Assembly (NCBI RefSeq): GCF_900459225.1
Contig: NZ_UHFH01000003.1
Span: 1,332,501 to 1,396,500, forward strand
Source of the DNA: Streptococcus dysgalactiae subsp. dysgalactiae
Lineage (GTDB): Bacteria > Bacillota > Bacilli > Lactobacillales > Streptococcaceae
Length of the DNA stretch: 64,000 bases
Direction of reading: 5' to 3'
The notes below the pieces were generated by a model, which saw nothing but the letters and a program-made list of their open reading frames with translations, was not told where the DNA came from and ran no database searches. A program made the translations under genes and the position numbers. Below are positions 38,345 to 49,922 of the stretch, piece by piece (within the stretch, counting starts at the first letter, position 1; each line of letters opens with the position of its first letter).

Positions 38345-39139
38345 TTAAAAATCAGTAGGTTGTTCGACCTTGTCTAGTGTATGAAGCACCTCTAAACATA
38401 AATTGAGGGCAAAGGTAAAGGAATCTGATCCCCAGTTGCGTTGATCGTATGCTTCGACATCTGCTAGTGTATCTGCTGTAAATAAGAGTTGTCCCCAAAG
38501 AACCTTCCTGAGCTGAGCTACTGCTGCTAGGGCAGAACATTCCATCTCAACAACCGAACAACCTTCTTCCCGGCGATAAGCCACTTTCTCTTTTGTCTCC
38601 CGGTAAAAACCGTCCGTTGACCAGGTGATGACCTCTTGGTAGGCTAGTCCATTTGCTAAAAGAGTTTGCTCAATCAGACGGAGCATAATAGGACTGATGG
38701 CTATATAGCGCGATGGTGCCACATAATGATAACTTGTTCCTTCATCTCGTAAAGCCTTAGTTGGTACCAAAAAACGATTTTCCTCGATAGGCACCAAAAC
38801 ACCACAAGTTCCTGTACTCATGATTTCTTTGACCCCATAACCAATCAGCCAGTCCATGAATTGCGCGGCAGGAGCCGATCCAACAGGAGCCTGAGCTAAA
38901 CAGATATCTTGTCCTTTATAAGTTAACAGATAAACAGGGTAAACCTTTGTAGCTGAAACGAATTCTGCGATTTTTTTACCTTGTTGCTCTAACGCAAAGA
39001 CTTCAATCTCGTCTTCCAAGAAAGCATAGACACACTTAGCTGGCAGCTGAATATCCAGTCCTTCATGGGTAGGCATAATGACGGCTGATGGATCACTATC
39101 AAATTCTAAAAGAGGAATCTCGTGTTTAGTAATAGGCAT
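38345..39139 (-). CDS. Nucleoside phosphorylase (uridine phosphorylase-like)
   Basis: Phosphorolytic cleavage of nucleosides for salvage. 264 residues, NP-I fold. Phosphate and base regions: AQAPVGSAPAAQFMDWL (about 83), STGTCGVLVPIEENRFLVP (about 110) and the ribose-binding VVEMECSALAAVA (about 195). The closest relative I can suggest is the uridine phosphorylase group, but nucleoside preference cannot be read. ATG preceded by AAGGAGAG. Monocistronic, with a terminator about 75 bp past the stop's far side being unrelated. Confidence 0.75.
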   Translation of the reverse strand: MPITKHEIPLLEFDSDPSAVIMPTHEGLDIQLPAKCVYAFLEDEIEVFALEQQGKKIAEFVSATKVYPVYLLTYKGQDICLAQAPVGSAPAAQFMDWLIGYGVKEIMSTGTCGVLVPIEENRFLVPTKALRDEGTSYHYVAPSRYIAISPIMLRLIEQTLLANGLAYQEVITWSTDGFYRETKEKVAYRREEGCSVVEMECSALAAVAQLRKVLWGQLLFTADTLADVEAYDQRNWGSDSFTFALNLCLEVLHTLDKVEQPTDF

Positions 39140-39227
39140 ACATCTCTCCTTACTATTATCATGTTCTAGGCATACGGCTAGTTCTTTTTATTGTAACAGC
39201 TTACCTTCAAAAAGCAAGGACTATCTA

Positions 39228-39270
39228 TCACAAAAACTCTTCTAACACATGGCTAGAAGAGTTTTTGTGG
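39228..39270. terminator. Hairpin upstream of the nucleoside phosphorylase gene
   Basis: Near-perfect stem cacaaaaactcttct / agaagagtttttgtg. It lies on the 5' side of the minus-strand phosphorylase gene and would stop transcripts arriving from the IS debris to its right. Confidence 0.7.
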
Positions 39271-39271
39271 C

Positions 39272-39375
39272 TCTTTGTCAACTGTAGCGGGTGACTTATA
39301 GCTAAACACGTGAGAAGACGAGACTCATCTTCTCTTTTGTTATGTTCAAAGTGAGGTGAAAAGGCCACAGTTTTC
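39272..39375 (+). repeat. Possible ISL3-family terminal remnant
   Basis: The stretch ggctctttgtcaactgtagc (39273 on) followed by gagaagacgaga and gaggtgaaaaggccac resembles, from memory, the terminal region of ISL3-family elements in streptococci. No transposase frame of that family is present, so only an end is left. Confidence 0.4.
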
Positions 39376-39401
39376 TATACAACATTTATAAAGTGTTTTT
39401 A

Positions 39402-39971
39402 TTAGACCGTTAATCTTTTGGTCAGGGGTGTCTGGTAGTTGAGACCGCCATGAATGCGACGGTACTTCCACCAGTGGACGTAATCTTTTGTTTTAAGGGC
39501 TAATTCTTCTAGCGACTGAAAGGTTTCTTGACGAATAAACTCCAGTTTGAAGGAACGGTAGGTGCTCTCAGCTACCGCATTATCATAAGGACATCCTGCT
39601 TGACTTAGCGAACAGGTGATTCCGAAGGCCTCCAGCATGTCATCAATTAGCTGATTATCAAACTCCTTGCCACAATCAGCATGGAAGATCTTGACTTTGG
39701 TCAGAGCGTAAGGGATACTCTGAATGACTTTAACAGCTTTGCTACTTTTGTTGTCTTCACCCCCAACAAGTGAAACAGCAGAGAAATGGTCCTTACTTTC
39801 TTCAACTAATACACCATCTTTTTTCGGTGTTAAATTGAGTTTGGCAATGTAAGTTAGGTAGTTGAAAATCATGTCTTTTTCATTATATGCTTCATTGAGA
39901 TTAAGTAATGACACTGGTGAAAAGACGAGATATTTTGAATTTTCCGTAATGTCTTCAACGTTTACTGACAT
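39402..39971 (-). pseudogene. Chimeric frame ending in an IS3-family transposase C-terminus
   Basis: 189-codon frame without a ribosome site. The C-terminal 110 residues are the end of an IS3-type integrase core: KVKIFHADCGKEFDNQLIDD (second Asp; the usual Arg/Gln is Cys), PYDNAVAESTYRSFKLEFIR (catalytic Glu) and DYVHWWKYRRIHGGLNYQTP. The first Asp region is absent. The N-terminal 75 residues (MSVNVEDITENSKYLVFSPV...) are unrelated to transposases and unrecognised, perhaps the start of another disrupted gene. Distinct from the other IS copies here. Not functional as transposase. Confidence 0.6.
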
Positions 39972-40196
39972 ACTCTTTGAATCACGAAAGTCAATTATCT
40001 TGCATAATAACTAAGCCATAATGCCTGAAATATTTTTTACTTTTTAGCTCTCCTAAGCACATTTCTTTCGGTCAAAAGATAATTCTCATTATTTCACTAT
40101 ACTTAACATTGTAATATAACTATCTCGATACTTTGTCCTCTACTTCCTACAGCATACATTTTCTTATATCTCTGTCACTTTCCTTTCTCTACTGCC

Positions 40197-40224
40197 TTGA
40201 CATAAATAACAATTGTGTTATATT
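40197..40224 (+). promoter_or_regulatory. Promoter of the CPBP protease gene
   Basis: TTGACA (40197-40202), 16-bp spacer, TATATT (40219-40224). The spacer contains the small palindrome acaattgt, and repeated acaatacaat-like units follow the -10, possible regulator contacts. Confidence 0.6.
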
Positions 40225-40270
40225 AGAGATACAATAATACAATACAGTATATGAAAGGAATGCCATATCT

Positions 40271-40930
40271 ATGACAATTATCAAAAAAATGACTTATCTG
40301 GCTGCCTGTCTCCCATTATTTGCTCTCTTTATTTTACCTGACATAGTTATGTCTAAACCATGGGCAAATCAGCACACATATCCCTTATATCAAACAATGC
40401 TAGGTTGTAGTTTGGTTATACTAATTGTTTATCTTGCATATCGTCTCGCCAATTATTGGAATCTGATTCAGTTTAATCGTCGTTTTTTTAATTGGAAAAC
40501 CCTTATTCTGCTAGGAATTGCTTATGCTATAGCTACCCTGATCAATCAAATAGGTACTGCTTGGTTAGATGCATTGGGTTCTTCAGCTTCTTCGAAGAAT
40601 CAGGAAATGATGGAGACTTTGAAAAGAATGCCACTCATCTTTAACTTTTTATCCATGGCTGTTTTACCATCTATGTTCGAGGAACTCATTTCTCGAGGTA
40701 TCCTCATGAAAAAAATATTTGGTTTTGGACGCCTCAAATGGATTGGACTCGTAGTCTCTAGTTTGATTTTTGCAGCTCTTCATGGACCAGCAAATCTACC
40801 AAGCTGGTTGATGTATACTGGCCCAGGTTTTTTGATGGGCTATCTCTATCTAAAAACAGATAATTTAGCTTATCCTATTGCTCTACATTTTATTAATAAT
40901 GTAACTACTATTATAACAATTTATCTCTAA
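40271..40930 (+). CDS. CPBP-family intramembrane metalloprotease (CAAX/Abi type)
   Basis: Membrane-embedded glutamic/metallo protease, 219 residues with about six to seven hydrophobic helices. Conserved motifs: EELISRG (Glu-Glu plus Arg, about 139), FAALHGPAN (His, about 165) and HFINN (about 208). In lactic acid bacteria such proteins often process or give self-immunity to peptides, but no peptide gene is visible nearby. AAAGGAA site before ATG. Monocistronic, with a strong terminator. Confidence 0.85.
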   Translation: MTIIKKMTYLAACLPLFALFILPDIVMSKPWANQHTYPLYQTMLGCSLVILIVYLAYRLANYWNLIQFNRRFFNWKTLILLGIAYAIATLINQIGTAWLDALGSSASSKNQEMMETLKRMPLIFNFLSMAVLPSMFEELISRGILMKKIFGFGRLKWIGLVVSSLIFAALHGPANLPSWLMYTGPGFLMGYLYLKTDNLAYPIALHFINNVTTIITIYL

Positions 40931-40967
40931 ATCCTACCGCCAACTCAACCCTTACTTCTTCAATTAA

Positions 40968-41010
40968 AAACAAACAGACCATTTAAAAAAATCGTCTGTT
41001 TGTTTTTTTA
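40968..41010 (+). terminator. Terminator of the CPBP gene
   Basis: Stem aaacaaacagac / gtctgtttgttt with T7 tail. Confidence 0.88.
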
Positions 41011-41167
41011 TGACCTATTGTGAAAATTCCATTATAATGTTGTTTCAATAATGCAACCATAATATATTCTTTTCATTCCAAATCACTTTTCTTCTCAGCC
41101 CAGTCTTTTTAAATTATCATTAAAAACCAACTACCTCCATATAAGGTATTTGCAAAAGTAAAATAAG

Positions 41168-41202
41168 CCCAAAAGCTATATTATTAAAATATAGCTTTTG
41201 GG
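41168..41202. other. Long palindrome downstream of the MerR gene
   Basis: Arms cccaaaagctatatt / aatatagcttttggg, 15 bp, loop 5. Together with the adjacent hairpin it forms a double stem-loop between convergent genes; the remainder of 40931-41236 shows nothing else. Confidence 0.6.
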
Positions 41203-41206
41203 TATG

Positions 41207-41233
41207 GAAAAAGACACCTGAACGGTGCCTTTT
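41207..41233 (-). terminator. Terminator of the MerR-type gene
   Basis: Minus-strand aaggcacc / ggtgtctt stem followed by TTTTTCC, just past the stop codon. Confidence 0.75.
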
Positions 41234-41236
41234 GGC

Positions 41237-42085
41237 TTATTTATTAAGTTCTAAATACTTATCATTTGCCACAAGCAGTTTTTTATAATACTCATCATAA
41301 CTCTTGCTAAACTTTCTGATAAGTGGAATAGCTGTTTCACAGTATTTATTATCTAGTATATATTTGTTCAACTTATTTTGAGTGATTTTCATCGGGCTAT
41401 TTTTATACTCATCACTATTTTTATAATTTTGATACTGAGATATGATGTCCTTATTTTCTTCTAGCCACTGTTCAGAATTCTCTATGGCTTCAATTTTTGA
41501 TGCATTCACTTCTTTTAAAATTCTCATGTCATAAGTAGAGCTAACTTCTTCAATATACCCTTGCTCTTCTTTACTCAATTCAAATGAAGGTAGACTATCT
41601 AAATAGGCTACAAACTCCTTATATGCATCCTGCCCGTCTTTATCAAGTGCTTCATTTAAAAATGGTTGATAAGCAGAAAATATTAGCTGTCCAAAATATC
41701 CAGGAAAGGCATTTTCTAGTTTTTCGTAAATGCTTTCTTCTGTTTCTATCAAAGCTATTTTACTCTCAATTATATTCTGATTTTCTTTCTTAACTAGCAG
41801 TTCAATAACTTCTTTTCTTTTTTGTTCAATTTCTAGTTGATGCTCTTTTCTTCTAAGAATAGAAGATAGCGAACTACCATTTGATGATAAGCATTCCTCA
41901 ATCTCAGATATACTTAGACCAATTTTCCTAAACAAAGATATTTTATTTAGGATTTCTAAATCGTTATCACTATAATCTCGATAACCATTTTCTAATTTTA
42001 AAGGCTTAATCAAACCTCTTTCTTCATAATACTCAATTGCTTTTCTAGTCAAACCTGTTATTTCTTGAATTTCATTTCTAAGCAT
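41237..42085 (-). CDS. MerR-family transcriptional regulator with long C-terminal domain
   Basis: Transcription activator/repressor that distorts promoters with over-long spacers. 282 residues. N-terminal winged helix: NEIQEITGLTRKAIEYYEER and GLIKPLKLENGYRDYSDNDL, then a coiled coil (about 75-110). The remaining 170 residues are acidic and helical, with no Cys-based metal site; this suggests a ligand-binding or TipAL-like sensor of unknown ligand. GGAGGTG 7 bp before ATG. Its promoter has the MerR-type 19-bp spacer with a dyad, so it is likely self-regulated. No obvious target gene other than itself lies beside it. Confidence 0.85.
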   Translation of the reverse strand: MLRNEIQEITGLTRKAIEYYEERGLIKPLKLENGYRDYSDNDLEILNKISLFRKIGLSISEIEECLSSNGSSLSSILRRKEHQLEIEQKRKEVIELLVKKENQNIIESKIALIETEESIYEKLENAFPGYFGQLIFSAYQPFLNEALDKDGQDAYKEFVAYLDSLPSFELSKEEQGYIEEVSSTYDMRILKEVNASKIEAIENSEQWLEENKDIISQYQNYKNSDEYKNSPMKITQNKLNKYILDNKYCETAIPLIRKFSKSYDEYYKKLLVANDKYLELNK

Positions 42086-42107
42086 GGTCTAACACCTCCT
42101 TGATTAA

Positions 42108-42138
42108 AGGATACTCCAGTCCCTAACGGACAGGTCAA
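42108..42138 (-). promoter_or_regulatory. MerR-type promoter and operator
   Basis: Minus-strand TTGACC (42133-42138) and TATCCT (42108-42113) are 19 bp apart, the length typical of MerR-activated promoters. The spacer holds the dyad ccagtcc / ggacagg (6 of 7 paired) around ctaac. Confidence 0.75.
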
Positions 42139-42404
42139 GGCTTATATTAATATTTTTCTCCTCCATAAGGTATAGTATCTTTCCGTCTACATCAAATCAC
42201 ATATTTTAGGTGGGTGCATTTTTCTTGTTATCCATTCCCTAGTGTCAACTCTTATCTATGGATACGTTTCCATTAAGCCTGATTTTCTCCTAAAAAATAA
42301 AGCTTGCTCCAAGCTACCGATACCTTTTAACCATAGCCTTAGAATAAGCCTTTGTTTTCAACGCTTTATTTACTTAGTGGGTGTAACACTTGACATCAAT
42401 ACTA

Positions 42405-42430
42405 ACACACTCCACGTGATGCGTCTGTGG
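42405..42430. repeat. Displaced rlmD 3'-end copy, probable att site (copy A)
   Basis: 26 bp identical to 42521-42546. On the minus strand it reads PQTHHVECV, then continues SIDVKCYTH-stop, which looks like an alternative or original C-terminus of rlmD. Interpreted as one boundary of a former integrative element at the 3' end of rumA/rlmD, a known streptococcal ICE target. The rest of 42139-42404 shows no credible gene. Confidence 0.65.
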
Positions 42431-42435
42431 GAGTC

Positions 42436-42490
42436 AAAAGGTCCAGTGGACCTTTTGAGCGTCTCATCTTGAAATAATAGAGTGAGACGG
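42436..42490. terminator. Two hairpins between the rlmD-end repeats
   Basis: aaaaggtcc / ggacctttt (42437-42457, 3-nt loop) and gtctca / tgagac (about 42461-42488). They follow the rlmD stop on the minus strand and probably end its transcript. Confidence 0.6.
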
Positions 42491-42495
42491 ACTCT

Positions 42496-43860
<1,365 letters not shown>

Positions 43861-43938
43861 TTATTTTTTCCTTTTCTAGGGAATGCTGCTTGCTCAAAAA
43901 AGAAGAGCAACTTTAGTTACTCTCCATTATAACACATT

Positions 43939-45423
43939 TTAACGCAATCCCAATTGAGATAATGTTTTCTGATATTTGTCAAAATCAATGTAAAGGGCTT
44001 GCCCACCATACATGTCATATTCATCCACCCAATCTCCATTTTCTGGGATAGTCACGTGTTCAATGCCATTTTTACCACTTCCTAGAGCCGATACCCCATT
44101 TTTGAGAACAAAGGGGAAGGATACGTTTGTGGAGGTAAGGGCATAAATTTTACCAATGGCTGCAGAGCCAGTGAAGAGTTTGGTTGGGTCTTTGATTTGA
44201 GACATGACTTCGGACATGACTTGCTGCTGTCTCACAGTCCTACCAAAATCCCCCTCATCATCTTTACGGAAACGAGCATAGTTGAGCAAGGTTCTGCCAT
44301 TCATGCGTTGTTCTCCGACTTCAATGGTCTGATTAGGGACCACACCATCTTTCATTCGTAAATCATCTGGAACTTCCACAGAGTCAACGGCAACACCGTC
44401 TACCGTAGCAAATTTGGCATCAATCTTAACCCCATTTGGGAACAGAGTATCAATGGCTTCCGCAAAAGTTTCAAAGTCCACCATGACGTAATATTTAATA
44501 TCGATATCAAAATTGTGTTTAAGCGTCTGACGAACAAATTCTGCTCCGTGATGATCCTCTTGTTCTCCTAGGTTAAAGGAAGCATTGAGTTTGAGATCAT
44601 AGGAATCACTATCATTATAGCTATAACCTGGGATATTAACCAAGGTATCTCGCATAAAGGAAACCATTTTGATTTTCTTATCTTTATTACCAACATTCAC
44701 CACCATAATGGTGTCTGTCCGTGCTTCGGTAGAGCCTTGTGTGACCCTTTGATCCGACCCCAAGACGAGAATATTGGTGCCATCCTTTGTATCTTTGCCA
44801 TTAAAGGCCTGCGAGACTGCTGGCTTATAAGTTGCCTTATTGCTCGAAACATCAACGATTCCTTTGAGAAACATGAAACCAACTGCCAAAATCATCAATA
44901 GCAGTAAGAAACTGAGCAGTTTAAAGAAACGCTTAATGCGACCTTTTTTATGGCGACGTCGCTTTTTAGCTTTAGGAAGAGGTTGCGCCACAGGGTATTC
45001 TTCTATATAACCGTAGTCACCATATGCAGGGTCTTCTTCGTAGGCTTGTCCATAAACTGGCTGCGGGGGAACCAAGGCCTTACGAGCTGCGGCTCTGGCC
45101 TGCCGTTTAGACCGTTTCTTTTCCTCTTTTGGGTAAAGAGGGAGACCATTTGGCGTTAAGGAAGGATCTTGAAAAGGCTCCTCTTCTGAGTAAGTGGCGT
45201 AAGAATCTTCCTCATAGTAGTTTTTTGGGGGAAGGTAGGGCTCGGGCTGTCTGACAGGGCGCGTCGCTGACGGTGTCGCGTAAGCACGCCCAGCTTCCAT
45301 TTTCGATTTTAAAAATGCGAATTCTCTTTTTTCATTCTCGCTAAGGTAACTAAGGTTCCTTAGGAGATAAAAATAACGTAATTCTTCGTGGTGACTAAGG
45401 CCACCGTTTTGGTATTTTGTCAT
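43939..45423 (-). CDS. LytR-CpsA-Psr family wall-polymer ligase
   Basis: Membrane-anchored enzyme that transfers wall teichoic-like or rhamnose polymers from lipid carrier to peptidoglycan. 494 residues. A long cytoplasmic N-terminal region of about 165 residues, Pro/Tyr/Glu-rich then very basic, one transmembrane helix (about 165-187), then the extracellular LCP domain: NILVLGSDQRV, TEARTDTIMVVNVGNKDKKI, MVSFMRDTLVNIPG, LLNYARFRKDDEGDFGRTVR with the conserved Arg/Asp residues. Often called psr in streptococci. Ordered after the IS copy and aroAK. Confidence 0.87.
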   Translation of the reverse strand: MTKYQNGGLSHHEELRYFYLLRNLSYLSENEKREFAFLKSKMEAGRAYATPSATRPVRQPEPYLPPKNYYEEDSYATYSEEEPFQDPSLTPNGLPLYPKEEKKRSKRQARAAARKALVPPQPVYGQAYEEDPAYGDYGYIEEYPVAQPLPKAKKRRRHKKGRIKRFFKLLSFLLLLMILAVGFMFLKGIVDVSSNKATYKPAVSQAFNGKDTKDGTNILVLGSDQRVTQGSTEARTDTIMVVNVGNKDKKIKMVSFMRDTLVNIPGYSYNDSDSYDLKLNASFNLGEQEDHHGAEFVRQTLKHNFDIDIKYYVMVDFETFAEAIDTLFPNGVKIDAKFATVDGVAVDSVEVPDDLRMKDGVVPNQTIEVGEQRMNGRTLLNYARFRKDDEGDFGRTVRQQQVMSEVMSQIKDPTKLFTGSAAIGKIYALTSTNVSFPFVLKNGVSALGSGKNGIEHVTIPENGDWVDEYDMYGGQALYIDFDKYQKTLSQLGLR

Positions 45424-45594
45424 ATCAAGTCATCTCTTAGTATTACAATACAATCTATTCTTTTTAACTAACACTTCTATTATAACCTATAATGGTTATA
45501 TTGTCCTCCCCCAATTTTAATACAAGCAGGCTTAGAAGAGATATTTGCTGATCCTTTAATAAAAAGAAGAAGGGACTTTTGGTATTTGAACTGC

Positions 45595-45631
45595 ACCCCA
45601 AAAGTTAGACAACAAATCTAACTTTTGGGGT
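45595..45631 (+). other. 15-bp hairpin at IS left end covering the orfA ribosome site
   Basis: Arms accccaaaagttaga (45595-45609) and tctaacttttggggt (45617-45631), loop 7. The right arm contains most of the GGGGTG site 8 bp before the orfA ATG (45640). Copy 1 has the same structure near 13704-13740. Confidence 0.75.
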
Positions 45632-45639
45632 GTTTTTCT

Positions 45640-46155
45640 ATGAAATTAAGTTATGAAGATAAAATTGAAATCTATCGCTTACGACAATCTGGTTGGACAT
45701 GGCCTAAAATCAGTCAAACATTTAATATGAGTAAGTATAACCTTCAATACATGGTCCGCCTTATTGATATACACGGATTGGAAAGTGTTTGTAAAAGGAA
45801 AAATAGGTATTATTCTCCTGAACTAAAGCAGGAAATCATAAACGAAGTTCTGATGAAAGGTAGGTCTCAGCTAGAGGTTTCTCTAGATTATGGATTACCA
45901 AACAAGGGAATGCTTCCTAATTGGATAGCGCAATACAAGAAAAACGGGTATACTATTCTTGAGAAATCAAGAGGGAGACCTGTAAAGATGGGACGCAAAC
46001 CAAAGAGAAAACTTGAAGAAATGACTGAATTAGAGCGTCTTCAATATGATAATGAGTACCTTAGAGCGGAGAATGCCGTACTAAAAAAGTTGAGAGAACT
46101 CCGATTGAGGGTCGAAGCAAGGCTCAAAGAGCAACAGAAATCATTCAAGGACTAA
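45640..46155 (+). CDS. IS3-family OrfA, copy 2
   Basis: 171-residue helix-turn-helix protein as in copy 1, with Met instead of Ile in GRPVKMGRK. The A AAA AAG slippery site is at 46083-46089 within the coiled-coil region; a -1 shift there enters a frame open through to the end of orfB. ATG 45640 is chosen over the in-frame TTG at 45625, which falls inside the hairpin. Confidence 0.88.
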   Translation: MKLSYEDKIEIYRLRQSGWTWPKISQTFNMSKYNLQYMVRLIDIHGLESVCKRKNRYYSPELKQEIINEVLMKGRSQLEVSLDYGLPNKGMLPNWIAQYKKNGYTILEKSRGRPVKMGRKPKRKLEEMTELERLQYDNEYLRAENAVLKKLRELRLRVEARLKEQQKSFKD

Positions 46156-46190
46156 TCAATGTATTTGATTTAAGAATCCTACTTAATATT

Positions 46191-46988
46191 TTGAAGCTGT
46201 CTCGATCAACCTACTATTATCAGGTTAAACGTCTAACTCAGGGAGATAACAACAAAGAATTAAAAGAAGCTATTCAAGATATTTATTCTGAGAACAAAGG
46301 GAGATATGGTTACCGTAGAATTCACCTCGAACTTAAAAATCGAGGCTATAAAGTTAATCATAAGAAAGTTCAACGTTTGATGACAGAACTTGGTTTGAAA
46401 GCTAGAATCCGTGCGAAACGTCGCTATAACTCTTATAAAGGTGAGGTTGGCAAGAAAGCTGATAATCTCATTAAGCGTCAATTTAAAGCTACCCAACCAC
46501 TTAAGAAGTGTTATACCGATGTCACAGAGTTTTCAATTCCTGCTAGTGATCAAAAATTGTATCTATCACCAGTTCTTGATGGCTTTAACAGTGAGATTAT
46601 TGCATATCATTTATCTACCTCGCCAAACTTACAACAACTTAAAACGATGCTTTCCGAGGCTTTTCCTGAACAAACTTACCAGGGCACTATTTTACATAGT
46701 GACCAAGGATGGCAATATCAACACACTTACTACCATCATTTTCTTGAGGTGCATGGAATGAGACCGTCCATGTCGCGTAAAGGAAATAGCTTAGATAACG
46801 GCATGATGGAATCTTTTTTTGGAACATTGAAGACAGAAATGTTTTATGGGTTTGAGAAGGAATTTACTTCCCTCGAAACATTAAAAACAGCTATTTCAGA
46901 ATATATCAACTACTACAACACTAAACGAATCAAACTTACATTAAAAGGACTAAGTCCTGTGCAATACAGAACTCAATCCTTAACTTAA
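46191..46988 (+). CDS. IS3-family transposase OrfB, copy 2
   Basis: 265 residues from TTG, but in reality probably the C-terminal part of the OrfAB fusion. DDE residues are intact (YTDVTEF, HSDQGWQ, MMESFFGTLKTE). Differs from copy 1 by Val for Glu in FLEVHGMRPS, which lies between the second Asp and the Glu. The frame is open in -1 from the slippery site at 46083. Confidence 0.9.
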   Translation: MKLSRSTYYYQVKRLTQGDNNKELKEAIQDIYSENKGRYGYRRIHLELKNRGYKVNHKKVQRLMTELGLKARIRAKRRYNSYKGEVGKKADNLIKRQFKATQPLKKCYTDVTEFSIPASDQKLYLSPVLDGFNSEIIAYHLSTSPNLQQLKTMLSEAFPEQTYQGTILHSDQGWQYQHTYYHHFLEVHGMRPSMSRKGNSLDNGMMESFFGTLKTEMFYGFEKEFTSLETLKTAISEYINYYNTKRIKLTLKGLSPVQYRTQSLT

Positions 46989-47044
46989 AATATAATGTCC
47001 AACTTTTGGGGGTCACTTCAATTCCAATACCTTTTTAAATCAAA

Positions 47045-47071
47045 GACAACTGACAAGTAGGAATCAGTTGT
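47045..47071 (-). terminator. Terminator after aroK
   Basis: Minus-strand stem acaactga / tcagttgt with a 10-nt loop and a T-rich tail, 19 bp past the aroK stop. Confidence 0.75.
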
Positions 47072-47089
47072 TTAATTTTTGTGTGACGA

Positions 47090-48881
<1,792 letters not shown>

Positions 48882-48964
48882 CTAAGATCAATAATTTTCT
48901 TTTCATCCTCATAAAAAATGAAGCAAGAAAGACCCTTCCTACTTCATCTCGTTTGTCAGTTTTT

Positions 48965-49921
48965 TTACTCTCCATCAACAGAGGAAGATGGCGATTGATC
49001 CGTATCATTCCCTAAGGTTTTTTTGAAAATGGATACCACATCTCCACTGCGGCTTTCTAGTTTTCCTACAGATATTTCTTGATAAGTGGCATTAAAAATG
49101 GCTCCTAAGATCAAAATTCTAGCCAAGAAAATAAACCATAACATGATAATGAAAATCATCACGGACCCGAAGGTTTTGATATCTACCATTTTCTCAACAT
49201 TATGTACCACATAATTACCAACCAAGTTACTCAAAAAAGTCATGACAAATGACGTGAAAATCGTACCTGGCAAAATATAGCGAATCTTTTTAATCTTGAC
49301 ATTTGGCAAGAGGAAATACAATAACATCAGGCCGACAAATATAATCAAGACCGTAATAGGCTGGATTAAGAGCAAGAATGCCGTCGTGATATTGTCACTT
49401 AGGTTATAGTGGTTATCTAACACCTGGATAGCTGCCTTTGAAAAGGTCGAAAAGATCAAGGCAAAGGTCAAAAGAAATAAAATAATGAGACTGGTCAAAA
49501 GTCCAACCAAGTGACCGATAAAGAAATCACGATGTTGTGAGGCTCCATAAGCTTTATTGATGGCTTTTTGCAAGGACGTTAAGCTTCGAGACATGGTCCA
49601 AAAACCAGTTAAGGTCGCAACCCCAAGCACACTTCCTGAAGGTTTTGAAAAAATATTAACCACAATCGAAGAGGCTGGTTTGAAAATATCCTTAGGCAGG
49701 TTTTGCTTCATTAACCGTAGCAAATCAGCAATGTCAATATTAAGGTAAGGAAAAATATTGGCTGCAATAATAATCAATGGAAAAGCTGTCAAAATAAGAT
49801 AGTAAGCCACAGCAATTGAAGACAAATCCATTTCAGAACTTTGAAAATGTCGCATAAAAGCTTGAATGGGTTCATACTGCCACTTTGACATGACTCTATC
49901 AAAGAATTTTTTTTCTGCCAT
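48965..49921 (-). CDS. YihY/BrkB-family membrane protein
   Basis: Integral membrane protein of about six helices, 318 residues. The family (formerly annotated ribonuclease BN, wrongly) has unknown transport-like function. N-terminal conserved segment SSIAVAYYLILTAFPLIIIA, central TGFWTMSRSLTSLQKAINKA YGA, and C-terminal IIMLWFIFLARILILGAIFN. The charged Ser/Asp-rich C-terminal tail is cytoplasmic. Starts one base after the map stop, so probably in one transcript with map. Confidence 0.85.
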   Translation of the reverse strand: MAEKKFFDRVMSKWQYEPIQAFMRHFQSSEMDLSSIAVAYYLILTAFPLIIIAANIFPYLNIDIADLLRLMKQNLPKDIFKPASSIVVNIFSKPSGSVLGVATLTGFWTMSRSLTSLQKAINKAYGASQHRDFFIGHLVGLLTSLIILFLLTFALIFSTFSKAAIQVLDNHYNLSDNITTAFLLLIQPITVLIIFVGLMLLYFLLPNVKIKKIRYILPGTIFTSFVMTFLSNLVGNYVVHNVEKMVDIKTFGSVMIFIIMLWFIFLARILILGAIFNATYQEISVGKLESRSGDVVSIFKKTLGNDTDQSPSSSVDGE

Positions 49922-49922
49922 T

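Larger units (their letters stand above)
45587..47020 (+). mobile_element. IS3-family (IS150-like) insertion sequence, copy 2
   Basis: Same 1434-bp element as 12315-13748, opposite orientation, with at least two nucleotide differences that change residues. Target duplication ATT at 45584-45586 and 47021-47023. Located between the LCP gene and aroK, in a convergent-free gap, so it interrupts no recognisable gene. Confidence 0.93.

Noticed and set aside
42242..42472. 76-codon frame between the MerR gene and rlmD
   Set aside because: No ribosome site, and its 3' part is the reverse of the duplicated rlmD end.
46155..46191. Split transposase frames in the IS copies as evidence of pseudogenes
   Set aside because: orfA and orfB are in -1 relation with an A6G slippery site upstream and an open -1 frame, the normal IS3-family programmed frameshift, identical in both copies.
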